Origin: Halichondria panicea
Lineage: Eukaryota; Porifera; Demospongiae; Suberitida; Halichondriidae
Direction of reading: 5' to 3'
Length of the DNA stretch: 64,000 nt
Assembly: GCF_963675165.1 (NCBI RefSeq)
Contig: NC_087377.1
Location: forward strand, 12,386,632 to 12,450,631
The notes beneath the pieces were generated by a model, which did no database searches, was not told the DNA's origin, and worked only from the letters and a program-made list of their open reading frames with translations. How positions within the stretch are numbered: position 1 is the first letter of the stretch; every line of letters begins with the position of its first letter. Position numbers and translations under genes: made by a program. Of the stretch, positions 1 to 11,571 are shown piece after piece.

Positions 1-245
1 TACACAATAAACATCAACTGAGACAGAGGATTATAGCTCTGATAAAGGGTCATACAATCTACAACCATTATTTGATAACATAATTTCATAGATAAAGGGT
101 CATACAATCTACAACCATTATTATAATATAATAATTGATGGACATACCTATTACCACATCGTTGGTAGCAGTGTGGTCAGGTGTAGTTGTCTCCTCTGGG
201 GGAGGTGAACCAGGACTCTCTCATAACCACAGAGGCTGAAATATG
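1..245 (-). pseudogene. Exon remnant of the HEAT-linked repeated gene
   Basis: On the minus strand, about 162-235 matches exon-like segments near 22531-22612 and 63745-63790, which read GYEGVPGPPP-like peptide. Here the frame is broken (a stop follows a VVMRESW-like reading). The segment ends at a GTAATA donor-like site, as does the copy at 22.5 kb. The flanking DNA at 1-125 also matches 63630-63700 closely (a shared block about GATAAAGGGTCAT), so this is a decayed copy of the unit that recurs through the window. Its function is not known. Confidence 0.45.
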
Positions 246-786
246 CACAATTGAAAGGGAGAGGAGTTAGGACGGAAAATAATATGTTTCATGGTTAATA
301 CAGCTAGGGGAACCTGAGTCGATTCCAAAATTTTGTATTGGTGTATTGCTACCTAGAATCAAGGCTAAAGAACTTCTAGATTGCATGTAATAAATAGGTG
401 CATGGTTGACGCATAATGATATTTTGGAGGCTTGGGTTATCTGCATGGCTGTATGATAATAGTGACCGCAAGAGTCGAATTAATGTTAGAACCTCAAGAG
501 ATTGCATGCTACTGTAGAAGGTGATTATAGGTAAATATAAATACACTCTGCAATGGACAAGGGGAGTGTCTGGAATCAAAGATGTCAGCGTGCCATATTA
601 AGGCTCCAGGTAGACGGCTCCACATCTCAGCATCTTAAGTTCCCATAAAGGGCATAGGAAACATACTGATGCTAACTTCCCCCTGTTTTGGTTTTAAGTT
701 ACCTGGCCTGGGAAATTGTCATTTCTGTTGCACTGTATAAGCCTTCTACTATAATGAAACTATTATTATACAGGGAATGCCCACCC

Positions 787-952
787 CAGTGGCGTAGGAA
801 GCAATTTCTCAATGAGGGGGCTCTAGTTTCTTAAATGGAAAAAAGTACGGCTATCTACATAATTATAGTGCAGCTTGATAAGTCATATTTACTAGCCTAG
901 AAATAATTATGACGGGCTCCAGCCCCTAGAGCCCCCCCTTCCTACGCCATTG
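787..952. mobile_element. MITE with CAGTGGCG termini and 5 bp target duplication
   Basis: The termini are inverted repeats: CAGTGGCGTAGGAAG at the left and CTTCCTACGCCATTG at the right. The 166 bp element is flanked on both sides by the same five bases, CACCC (782-786 and 953-957), which is a target-site duplication. It has no coding capacity. Two larger elements near 31.2-32.0 kb share the CAG...CTG termini and also have 5 bp duplications. Confidence 0.85.
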
Positions 953-3849
953 CACCCATGCACTCCCACACACACTTATTGTGTATATATACATCTCTTA
1001 TAATAACTTGTATTTGTTGTTATGATACATGACTTATAATCAGTTTTGGAGTGTATAATTATTGTGATTGTTGCAATAGTATGCAGTAGTTGAATGTACA
1101 ATAATTTATAGTATGCACTATTGAGAGGCTCCATATATATACGTACTATGACAGGAGCGACTATAGTCCTGCTTTTCCTGTTTTACTCAATTAATTTACT
1201 TTGCTAAAATTCTCTTTTAATTGTTCGGATTGGTTATTAAGCATAGTGCAGAACATCTGCAGAGCTGACCTGCTCCTGAATTACAATCATTAATGATAAT
1301 TCTGGACAAAAGAAACAATAGCAATTACATAGAAAGGAGGAACTGAATCTCGTGAATGTCCTTATACTCCCCCTCCAGCATTGAATGTGTGGTTGTCACG
1401 CAAGTATAATGTGGCAATATCAGGCAAACAGCCGGGAATTTGTGTGAAAAGCACACCCCACTTTTAGTGTTGGCTTGAAGTGTTTACAGCCAGATGATGA
1501 TCGAGACTAAAACCACCATTAGTTGAAATGTTATTACAGAAACCTTATCACTTAAACAGAAACTATAGCCCTAACTACCACAAACAGACAAGGTATCTTC
1601 TTATAATAACTATCCCTTAGAGTGACAACAACTGCATGTATAATAGACATCAACATTTCATTGCACTATATATAATTATAGTGACCATACAATGTTTGCA
1701 TGTGCACTGTGGAGAACTTACGGATATGTACTGATAGAACTGCATATTTATACTTTTTGTGAATGTTCTAGAATAGTGATGTATTGCCGGTTTTTGTGAA
1801 TGTTCTAGAGAATGTTCTAGATTTACCATGTGTTGTTGTGCAATACCCGGATATAGTTATTGTTTTTGTAAGTGGGTGTGTTTATTGCTGTGATAAATTA
1901 TTGAGAACTTGACAATTAGCGCAAGCAGGCGCTGACATGCACATACAGTAAGTTAAATATAATACTGGAAACTTCCTATAGAGCTACAAACCAACCTCAT
2001 CACTAACACTTGTAGCACAAAAATGTTACATGGAGCTAAGACAAAGTAGGTGACCTTTTACCCATCTCATTTTGTCTACCGCATGCACTCATCAGTCTAG
2101 AGAAATACCTTTATCACACACACCCTAATTCACACACAATTAAGCATCCCTATTATCAAGGAATATTTGGCACAGGCCTATATATATAGTCACATGCATA
2201 GACTAGGTGAGTGCAAGCTGATTGAACAGTATACATTCACGGAGTTCATGGTATATAAGTCTTGTTTGAAACCAAATTTGGGCAAACCAAATCCATGATA
2301 ATTATTTCCGCAGAAATAATGCATGTGTTAGTATAGTGGGATAATATGTATAGGGAGTCTTTTACATGGTTTCTACACAGTCTCACTAAATCCTAGTCCA
2401 TAAAATTAATAGAGTCCATGCAGGAACAGCTCGGAGGTGTCTCTTGAGCATGCACTCTCCTATTCAGTGATTTGAAACTGTTTATACATGCAGAGAAAAT
2501 ACATAATAATTATTTTAGAGCAGAAAAATGTCATAATCTACATTGCTTACACATCTAGCTAGCTGTCAATGGAGTACCACATGGCTTTGCACGATTCTGC
2601 TAGCTCCTAACAAGTAAAATGTTATCGTGAAACACAGATCGATGTCAAAACAGCTAAACCATGAGATTGTCTAGTCAGCAATGCAATTAACCTTCTAACT
2701 GTCGAGACTAAAATCCTTAGGGTTCAGTTTAGACTTAGTGCATAGGTACACTATACTGCATGTTTTTCACCCATTATGCTGTTCTTTTATTATATGCTTT
2801 TGAAAGTGACAGCAAAAATTTGAAACTGACCCCAATAATTATGATTTTGAAAGTGACATTACGTTCAGTAATTTCACCTTTATTGGATACAATTGTTGTA
2901 ACATTACACTAGACAGCTGACTGTGTATAATTATAACTAGATATTGGCTTGACGATCTGAAAACAAGTTACTAAACTAGATCAGATCCCTCATCAGGCAT
3001 GTATATAATTATAAGGACCTGCTACTGTACAGTAAGTCTGTAAGACATCATGTTTGCAGTGCTGTTGAACAAAGTGCCCATTGTAATTCTCAAATTATGG
3101 CATCAAAATTGATTATGCTCGACTGTCCCTATTATGCTCAAAACGGCTATATACATGCAGTGGACTCGGGACTATAATGACATTGCATAAACCTCAATAT
3201 TCAGTGAGTGACGTAAAACCATGTTCACTGGAAACCACTGATGACGAACTGCCAGTTTCAGTATCTGCCGATGACAAACTGTCAGTTTTCCAAGATGGGA
3301 ATCGTCTGACGTTCCTTTTGTGACTGTCTGCAACACCTCTCCTTTCAATGCACATCGTGTTACTGATCGCAATTGCACGGCGACACTAGATTTACTAATA
3401 AATTTAACATCTATACAATAGCAATTATGGTCACTGTGTCGTGTGGGGATCATGCCCCTGAGTATCCGACTGGTTGGTGAGTGTCTCGTCCATTATCTAT
3501 AATTATATGCTCTACATCTATCATTGGTAGAATATGTTTATACCTTTGCCATGCATATACTGTCACAGCCCAGCAGATGGAGTTAATGTTAGTTGGGATC
3601 TATAGCTTTATTATGTTTTTTTTTAATCAGTTCAGTTATGTGTTCAAGTTGCAAATATTCAAGGTGTGTGATCAATAAAACTCAAAGGGCTCTAGCTAGG
3701 GATCAATGACAAATTTACAGAACTAGATCTATACGTACAGCAAAAGAGACTATAGCTGGCTATTCTATTGTAAGAACAAGTCATTGTTAAACTTTTTATT
3801 TGGGTTTGGGTTTTCAGTTCAGCACATAATTATAAAAAGTTGCCTTTCG
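953..3849. other. Intergenic, no gene seen
   Basis: I see no convincing coding exon here. The segment is AT-rich with many ATAATTAT palindromes. On the minus strand about 2400-2465 is a degenerate copy of an exon (GKRVFKR-like reading) that recurs at 49.8 and 62.4 kb. The short open frames at 3172-3453 and 3481-3678 have no recognisable domain and no splice context. Confidence 0.6.
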
Positions 3850-5664
3850 CTAATCTTCGAGTACCAACATGAGGAAGGCAATGAGCAGGAACAGTAGCAA
3901 GCTGGCATTAATTCTCTTGGAACTTGAGCCCGAAGGAGGCCTCAGAGTAGGCCTCACTGTTGGCTCAATTGCCGAGCATACCCTCATATCTTCGCTCGAA
4001 AGCAAGCAATTTTGCCGATACATTCCAGTATTGGTCGTCAAATCAAATTCAAATCGATTGCATTGAGTAGGGCTATCACTGCTATGAGCAGTACATATAC
4101 GGCATTCTCGGATATTTTCTTTAGTATAGGTACAGTCTGGTATATCTGGTTTGTCATTCAGAGTGGCTACAATAAGAGTATCGTACATATACCCCCAGTT
4201 CTCACTTGTACTATATTGCTGATTCGGTGTTATAAGAGGAAAAAATGGTACCATGTAGTCATTCAAATTATGTCCAATATGACCCCCACTGTCAGGTACG
4301 TATGGAGGTATTTCACCAGATGGAAAGCCGCGTTGCATCCAACTTTCAAGGATTCGATCAATGTTGCTATGATGCAAGCTAAATACAGGATCATTTACAG
4401 CAGATGGTGGAACGCTCATGTGCCCATTTATCCAATCATGAACATTATTATGTAATCGTTGAGAACCTGACAATACCTGAGGTCCAACACACAAGTCAGA
4501 ATTCGAAGTTGAGCATATCAAACTCCAACCTTCCAGTCTACTTCTAAAACTATCTCGTGGACTGTCCTGACGATACTTGCCTTCAGCATTTGATTTATCA
4601 TATTCTGGGGCAGCTATCGCTATTTCAATCTCACGTACATTCGGTAGATATGTTTCAGCATTTCCTCTCTGAAGCCGATTACCATACCTTAAATCAGCGT
4701 TCGGGTTACAAGGAACCCAAAATGCCATACAATAACTCGAATTGTCATCCTCCCAATAAGCAATTGTGTTATCAACAGTCTTCTGTCTATATGTGATATC
4801 GCAAACCGTGTTCCAATTTAATCCACCTTCAATATCTTGTATTATTCCATGTGTTGATGACAATTTTCCAAAATATCGCTTATCAAATACCGAAAGGTCA
4901 TTGTCCTCCCACTTCCAGTACGGTAAGCCAAAACTAGTATTGTCTAGCACTCTTTGAAGTGCTCTTTCCAAAATCAGCAGATATGTTCTGTGCCAGACTA
5001 GAAAATTTGGCCCAGAATGTGCAAAGTCAACATTTATACCGCCATTAAGTGTTTGACATGACTTCGAGGCATCTCGGGACACGTAGTTGTGTATGTAGAC
5101 AAGGAAATCATACGTAGAAACATCTTGCAGTGTAACTGTGCCAGATACAGTTAGTGGCTCTTCAATAACAACACTCCAATAACCCATTTCACTCTTTAGC
5201 ATGAGCATACCATTCTTAACGTTTTGCTTTTCAGAATCCGATAGACTGCCAAAACTTCTTCTTTGAACGACTTGTTTTTTCGTTCCACAATTTTCTCCTG
5301 ACCAGCCAAACGCACATTCATTGCAATCGACTCCATAGAATTTCCCCGAGCAAATACAAACATTTTCAAACACCATCGTCGGCCAAAGATATCTGCTATC
5401 AATCCTATTTCCTTTTTCCGAAACATTGGATGTATTTTTTAGAACTGCGACAATTTCTGGATCAGCATCAACAGATTGACGCTCTGCGTTTGATTTAACG
5501 TTCACACAATCTCCTCTACCATTACAGTTGTTCGGACAACATACTTTACTCTGGAGGTTTTCTGGAGTGTTGCAAACTGCCGGAAACTGTGCAAAAGTGC
5601 ACCTTAGAAGGCACAACAAAATAATTAGTGCCCAAAGCACTTGAAGGGGGCTTAGAGATGCCAT
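3850..5664 (-). CDS. Tyrosinase-like type 3 copper protein, membrane-tethered
   Basis: This is a 604-residue open frame without introns. It reads: signal peptide (about 1-25, leucine-rich); a Cys-rich EGF-like region (about 31-127) with CCPNNC and GVDCNEC; then the copper domain. The CuA site has His192 in the FLVYIHNY context, His216 and His225 (NFLVWHRTYLLILE). The CuB site has His405 and His409 (LHNNVHDWINGH) and His431/432 (DPVFSLHHSNIDRI). A hydrophobic C-terminal helix (about 585-602) follows. This order resembles the vertebrate tyrosinase/TYRP layout rather than the short fungal form. Such enzymes oxidise monophenols or o-diphenols to quinones, for pigment, cross-linking or defence. 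All copper ligands appear intact. The start is the first Met before a good signal peptide. The tail has no lumenal sorting motif, so it may be a membrane span or a GPI signal. Lack of introns in an intron-rich region suggests a retrocopy or a naturally intronless lineage. Confidence 0.92.
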   Translation of the reverse strand: MASLSPLQVLWALIILLCLLRCTFAQFPAVCNTPENLQSKVCCPNNCNGRGDCVNVKSNAERQSVDADPEIVAVLKNTSNVSEKGNRIDSRYLWPTMVFENVCICSGKFYGVDCNECAFGWSGENCGTKKQVVQRRSFGSLSDSEKQNVKNGMLMLKSEMGYWSVVIEEPLTVSGTVTLQDVSTYDFLVYIHNYVSRDASKSCQTLNGGINVDFAHSGPNFLVWHRTYLLILERALQRVLDNTSFGLPYWKWEDNDLSVFDKRYFGKLSSTHGIIQDIEGGLNWNTVCDITYRQKTVDNTIAYWEDDNSSYCMAFWVPCNPNADLRYGNRLQRGNAETYLPNVREIEIAIAAPEYDKSNAEGKYRQDSPRDSFRSRLEGWSLICSTSNSDLCVGPQVLSGSQRLHNNVHDWINGHMSVPPSAVNDPVFSLHHSNIDRILESWMQRGFPSGEIPPYVPDSGGHIGHNLNDYMVPFFPLITPNQQYSTSENWGYMYDTLIVATLNDKPDIPDCTYTKENIRECRICTAHSSDSPTQCNRFEFDLTTNTGMYRQNCLLSSEDMRVCSAIEPTVRPTLRPPSGSSSKRINASLLLFLLIAFLMLVLED

Positions 5665-5859
5665 TTGCCTCCTATAGCACTTACTCTAGTTATAATAAAT
5701 GTAACACTTTTGTCTAACTATATGCAAGCTTATGTGTAATGAATATTCTTACCAAAAGTTGAATGGGTGTGGTGTGGTGATGACTCAATAGCTTAATTGC
5801 ATGTATACCACGGTATACATTTCGCACATTGCATATGCATACAAATGCACTATTGATTA

Positions 5860-5974
5860 CTGTAAAAAAATGGGTTGAAATAACCATTTTTGGTTTACCT
5901 GAATTGCAAAATTGCACACAAAATGCAATTCAGGTAACCAAAAATGGGTCGTTTCAACCCATTTTTTTTACAGT
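5860..5974. mobile_element. Foldback MITE flanked by TA
   Basis: This is a near-complete inverted repeat of 115 bp. The left arm starts CTGTAAAAAAATGGGTTG and the right arm ends with its complement. The arms run about 49 bp each, meeting around a short centre near 5911-5925. Both ends are followed directly by TA (5858-5859 and 5975-5976), as expected of Tc1/mariner-type insertion. It is non-coding and would form a strong hairpin. Confidence 0.85.
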
Positions 5975-7964
5975 ATATAATAATTATTATTATAATCAGT
6001 TTACTCAAATCTATATAATTATTTTTATTACAGTTAGAAATGTATTTAGAAGGTAAGAAACCAATAAATTGTATCTTATGAATGTCATTATAATTATGTG
6101 TGAGTTACTCCCCCATTCACAGGCCAATAAATATACACTGTGTATGCTCAGATAATTGTGAATTGTTTAGGTTTCCTATACATTGTATATCCTCAAGACA
6201 ATTTAACAGTAGATGTGGAAATAGGAGAGCAGCCTAGGGTTGGTGTAGGGCTCCAGACACAAGAGATGTATTCCACTATTAAGTTAAGTGTGTGGTTAAT
6301 TAAAGCGGGATTGGTTTGTGGTTAGCAGCTGTGATGCCATCAAAACGGTAGAAAATAGTAGAATGTGCCAGTAGTTTTTGGGTGTTATCTCAACAGAGAA
6401 TGTTCTTGGCATCAAAATGTAGTCCGTTTATAAGCTAACTAAAATAAAGCTTAGCTTTAATTCAATTTCTGAACAATAAAAAAACTCATAATTATAATCA
6501 CCTAAATACTGGTAAATTAGATTGTCAGGAAATCTAAATCATTCAACACAAAGTCTGAGACTTTCCTTAGCTGTTTAATGTTTAGTGTTTCACTACTCTA
6601 ACTATAACATTCTATTGATCACCACAAAACCACCATAATTATGATGTTTTCACGGAAACATTTTTTTACAATTGAGTACATTTTATAACTACCCACATCT
6701 TTGTGGTTATCTACTCTCAAGGCTGCAAGCACTGTACATCATGTAAACATTTAGACCGTGTTTGTCAGTGACATCATTTGCATTGTTAAATTGGCCTTTG
6801 TACATGTGCATATCTATGACGTTGTGACAGAGATTAATGTATGGCTCTCTCCCTCCTGCTTTCTTGTTTCCACGCATGCACGCTTATAATTTTCAGTGCT
6901 TTCTTTGGCCAATCCTAGCCATTTTCACATTGCAAATCATAAATGTGCCTGTTTTTTGGAAATCTAAAACAGATCTATCTTCCTACACCACATGCATGCA
7001 CGGACTGACTGTCTGCATGGGTTGATGTTGACTTTACCGGCATTAATTTTATATATCTAGCTTCATCCAACATGCATATGCATGTATACCATAATTATGC
7101 ATGGGTTGTTTGAACTTCCTATGTAATTATCTGCATATAGATCAGTAACCATAATTCAATCCTGAAAGTAAATCCTACAGCTTCCCCAACCATCTGGGAT
7201 GACCAAGGATGTTGTTGAACTTCCACATAGTTACTCCTATCTGATTTAGATCTACCCATAATTCAGGTAAATCCTACAGCTTCGCCCATGCACGATGCAC
7301 ATGAACCATCTGCAATAATGCCTGCATGGGCTGTTGTTGGTGACTCTTATCCAAGAGATGGCCAACTTTAAAACTGTCAAAATGAATTAAAGTTTCTCGG
7401 TAGACACAACGTCGTTGCTGTAGTATAGCCACGCCTGCGACGCCAAATAAAAAACACCAAGTCGATTCAAATGGCTCATTCGCTAAATATAATACCCCAA
7501 TATTATAGGCTGTTTGAGTTACACAATTAACCTGGTGCTAGATCTAATAGTAACATTCCTCAGTGCATGATTAGCAATACTATATATAATATTATTATAG
7601 GCAAGTGCATAATTATAAAAAGCACTCATATAATTATGGATTATAAGTTATACATTATACCGTAGTGTTTGATTAGTAATATCTATATAGTACATGTGGG
7701 TATAGTATATACTATAATATAGTGATTTTAGTTTCATTATAAACATCAGGTACAACTAATTATATGCTCATTGTGGTCAGGCATCTGTGACGTATAGGTT
7801 TGGAGGAATGCTTTTTGTGTACAGTCTATTGGAGTTGTGTACTCTTCCTAATGAACTCTTGATGTTACCCATAATTAGGGTGTGGTCGTCACAGCCCAGT
7901 AATTATACTACTTCCATGGACTACAGGAAGTCTAAATAGAGATCTATACTTCTGAAGAAAATTA
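5975..7964. other. Intergenic, transposon relics only
   Basis: No gene is seen. About 6808-6950 is a degenerate, indel-rich copy of the right arm of the long-TIR element at 16956-17509 (shared GGCCAATCCTAGC and TTTCACATTGCAAAT). ATAATTAT palindromes continue. Confidence 0.55.
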
Positions 7965-9486
7965 ATGGATAGATCTACTTATGTTGAAAGAGACTGTCAT
8001 ACACAAAGTCAGACATTCGAACCTTGTAGGCCAACCGAAGCTGATGTTGGGAGAGAGACTGGCCATTCTGCAAACAAATTCAGGGCTAGATCTATATCTA
8101 GCACAAGTAGTGATGATGTCGAGAGAGACTGCTCTAGATCTGTTAAGAGAACCAGGCCCCAGAGTGATGTTGAGGGAGACTCTCCAATAAAAATACCTCG
8201 TGTTTTCAACAGTGTTCACGATCAGTCGCTCTACTTAGCTACTTCAAAGGATAAGATTGAAGAAGCTATATTTCTCTTAGCCCAAGGAGCTAATCCAAAC
8301 TATATCTTTCCAGAACCACCTAGGTATAGCACACTTCACAAAGCATGCTACAATAACAACTCACAATTAATAAAGGAACTACTAAAACATGATGTACTGA
8401 ACACAATCAATCTAAAGACGATCAATGGCTATACTCCCTTGCACATAGCGTGCGTGTTTGGACACATACAATGCATAAAGCTTCTTCTCGAAAGCTGTAT
8501 CTGCAATACAGGTAATTTTGTATGAAAAAGGCTGTTTTATCCACAAAAGAGACCTCCATTATCCTGCATGCATGCTTGGAAAATGCGTTGACCATGCAAT
8601 GGCCTAACTCCATTGACTCATGCACTCACTGGGTTTCTGAATCTGATTCACTATTATACTTGGCTAATTGCTGTTGAAATTCTAGTAATGCCATGCATGT
8701 CTGTGGTAAAATTAATGCTGCATGCATGCATGTACATTGTATATATTTATCATTTGCATCGTATAAATTATCCACTTATTTAACTGCCAGAAGTGAAAAA
8801 TAACGAAGATAAAACACCCTTGGATCTGGTAAAAGCAAAAGCAAAAGGTGAACTAAATGGAAAATTCAACAAAATCCAGAAGTACATGGAATGTTTTTTG
8901 CTAACAGCCCACCTAGCAATACCTTTATGACAAGTAAGCTCGTCCATGCATGTTTTTATACTCATGCAGTCTGCTGCATACATGAATGATATAATTGGCT
9001 GCATGTCATGAGTTCATGCATGCATGTGTATTATAATTATATACAGTCTGCTGCAAGCTATGCTCAAAATTAACAGTGTTTTCATTGTGTATACCAGTAT
9101 AACTGCTTATACATGCAGGTTCTGACGTGTTTTCCCATCGTATTGATATTGACAAGCACCTGCGTTCACTTTTGGAGGTCTTATCTGAAGTGTTTTGTAA
9201 ATGGTTTGAATTTGGAGTTGAACTTCAAATTGAAGGCTCTGAGCTAGAGGTATATATAAGATAATTTATTATCAATCAATGTATAACAATGTATACGTTT
9301 CAGCGATTCAGTATGGAAAATCAAGGAGTCCAACAACAGTGTTTCACAGCTATGCTGGTATATTTTTTCACTCATGATACAACTTCTACTTGGTCAAGCA
9401 TCATTAGGGTAGTGCAGTCACGTACTGTTAACTGTCCACATTTAGTGAAGCAACTTATCAATTTGGCCGAAAAATTTGCTAAGTAA
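7965..9486 (+). CDS. Ankyrin-repeat protein with C-terminal death-fold domain, four exons
   Basis: My splice model is exons 7965-8511, 8791-8847, 9119-9249 and 9304-9486, all GT-AG, giving about 305 residues. Residues 1-80 are polar and low in complexity, with repeated VERD/VGRE/VEGD-type units and basic patches. About 85-200 hold ankyrin repeats, with LYLATSKDKIEEAIFLLAQG, STLHKACYNNN and GYTPLHIACVFGH as their cores. The last two exons read like a six-helix death domain: KHLRSLLEVLSEVF, then ML..FF, TWSSIIRVV and LINLAEKF, the usual leucine and tryptophan pattern. Such proteins act in the cytosol as adaptors in apoptosis or innate signalling. The exon 2 end at 8847 is chosen because reading on meets a stop at 8928-8930. 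A shorter isoform ending there, without the death domain, is possible. The start ATG is the only early in-frame Met; an upstream non-coding exon cannot be excluded. Confidence 0.75.
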
Positions 9487-9577
9487 TTTCTTTATTATCT
9501 TCATTCCGTTAATTACTACATGTACTATTTCCCCATGCAGCACAATACTCAAGCGTACCTATTTTGCCTATAATTAT

Positions 9578-11170
9578 GCTACACTGCAAAAAATTTTGTT
9601 TGAAACTACATTGCATAGTCGTTTTAACACTATTCTTAAACAGTTGAATCAACTTAATATTTAGTAAAATAAAAAGACAACGTTAAAATAATCAGTATAT
9701 GTGGTTTTAACTTAAAATATTGTAGAATCACACAATGTCTTTTATTTCTACAATAATTTACATAGAATCTATTATTGATATCTTAAATCAAACTAACAAA
9801 CTCATTTTGATTAAATTATATTTGAAACTCTATCATGCAGCATGTTAGAATACAGTATATAAATTTAGATTTAACAATAATAATATTAATTTGTTCTAAC
9901 ACAGGCACACATATAATTATATACAATCAATATTTTTAACAATCCATTTATAATAGCATGAGTGATGTGAAATTATATACAGTCATGAACATTGTAAGGA
10001 AATGTACAAGTTTGCATAGAACCATAGATATTAGAGGACCTAGAAACTAAAATGAAATTGTGGGCGTGGCTATGCTAAGTCTAAGATTGCGCATGCTCAG
10101 TAGATCTAGAGCTGTGAAACCATGTGCTCCAAGAAAAGAGAAGACGATTACCCTTTCTATATGCTGGACATTTGCTGCTATAAATCTGACTGTGATGATA
10201 CTTCTGTGAGAGGTGAGGGACAGACATGAAGTGTTCTCAACAGTATAATTATAAGACTTTAATAGGTATGACTGTGACTACACCAAGTGGATGATGATAC
10301 TTTTAGTTCTGTGAGAGGTGAGGGACAGACATGAAATGTTCTCAACAGTATAATTATAAGGCTTTAATAGGTATGACTGTAACTACACCAAGTGGATGAT
10401 GATACTTCTGTGAGAGGTGAGGGACAAACACTGTCACTGTCAATATACCTCTAAGCATATACTTTTTCCTACAGAAATTCCTTAAATTGGCAAGCTTGAC
10501 ATGCGAGAACAAACGAAACAAACAGACGAATGGATAGAAGTGGCGTCATTGTTGGATAATTATCCTCTCGGTGATTGATAATACACGGTAATAATTAATA
10601 TCAATAACAATGATGTATTTACTATTATAGGTGGACTCTGCGTGGTCAAGAGTGATCGGTCTGCTATACTTGTGAGTCCAGTATGTAACACCAAGAAGAA
10701 CTATTCCTTGGGCTAATTAATTTAAAACTGTCCTTCTAATTTAACATTGTATACCATTGTCTCACTCAGTTGTCACGAACGTTTCCTATCACTATTTTTG
10801 TATTAACATGTTATTTGAATAATAATTGTTATACCGATTCATTTGTAAATCGTTGTTTTAGGAATTTATTTAGCTATAATGAGTCTTATTTATTATAATA
10901 AGTATTTTCTTAATGGTTGTTTTAATGTATGGCTTAAGTAGATTTGACAATAAAACACAATAGTTTTAACCTAGCAATAATAATGTTAAAACTACATTTA
11001 TACATTAATACTTATAAGTATTTTTAAATAGTTGTTATAATTATTACATAAAAGTTGAATTGACGCTTTTTGTACTTCGTTAAAGCTACATTAATAAATG
11101 TCACCTCAGTTTCAATTGTTTTGACCATTAAAAAAATTGTTAAATTGATTAATTTTTTTTGTAGTGTAGC
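9578..11170. mobile_element. DNA transposon (non-autonomous) with 10 bp flanking repeat
   Basis: The termini are inverted: GCTACACTGCAAAAAA at 9578-9593 and the complement of GCTACACTACAAAAAA at the right end. On both sides the next ten bases are CTATAATTAT (9568-9577 and 11171-11180). This fits a target duplication of 8 to 10 bp, as in hAT-like elements, although ATAATTAT is so common here that part of the match could be chance. The 1.59 kb interior is AT-rich, has no long open frame and includes the tandem repeat at 10194-10430. Confidence 0.6.
10194..10430. repeat. Tandem repeat, unit about 100 bp, 2.4 copies
   Basis: The unit starts GATGATACTT..CTGTGAGAGG at 10194, 10293 and 10397. Each copy holds GAGGGACAGACATGAA, TATAATTATAAG and CTACACCAAGTGG. 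The copies differ by a few substitutions and a short insertion (TTTAGT in the second). Confidence 0.8.
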
Positions 11171-11187
11171 CTATAATTATATATATA

Positions 11188-11571
11188 CAGTGGAACCTCC
11201 ATTAACGACCACCTCCGAAGAGCAACCACACGCTATATAACGACCAAGAGCTCAGGTCCGGATTGAAACTACAATGACTTCAATGTAAAGCAACCTCTCA
11301 GGAGCGACCACCTCTCTACTCCGCGTATATAACGAGCAGTTTTCTAGTCTCTGATCAGCTTTAGTAATGGAAAATAACCTCCCAGAACAGACAGCCACAC
11401 TCAGCTATATAGACTCATCTATCTATAGGTGCGCTTGAGCATATCTGCAAAATTATATATAGTCATTAGATTCGAGGTAAGGTCGTTTTTAAGCCGCGGC
11501 TATTCCCGAAATATAGCCATCTCGCTATTCCGGCCAAGCTGCATGGTGACCGGATTAACAAGAGTCTACTG
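11188..11571. mobile_element. Tigger/pogo-like MITE relic
   Basis: The left end reads CAGTGGAACCTCCATTAACG. The right end reads CCGGATTAACAAGAGTCTACTG, approximately its complement (shown here in part). This CAGTGGAACCTC type of end is typical of pogo/Tigger elements of the Tc1/mariner superfamily. The interior repeats phrases such as AACGACCA and TATATAACGA and has no open frame. The right end is degenerate. Confidence 0.6.

Noticed and set aside
4012-4957. Plus-strand open frames inside the tyrosinase gene
   Set aside because: They are antisense shadows of the minus-strand coding sequence with no domain or splice context.
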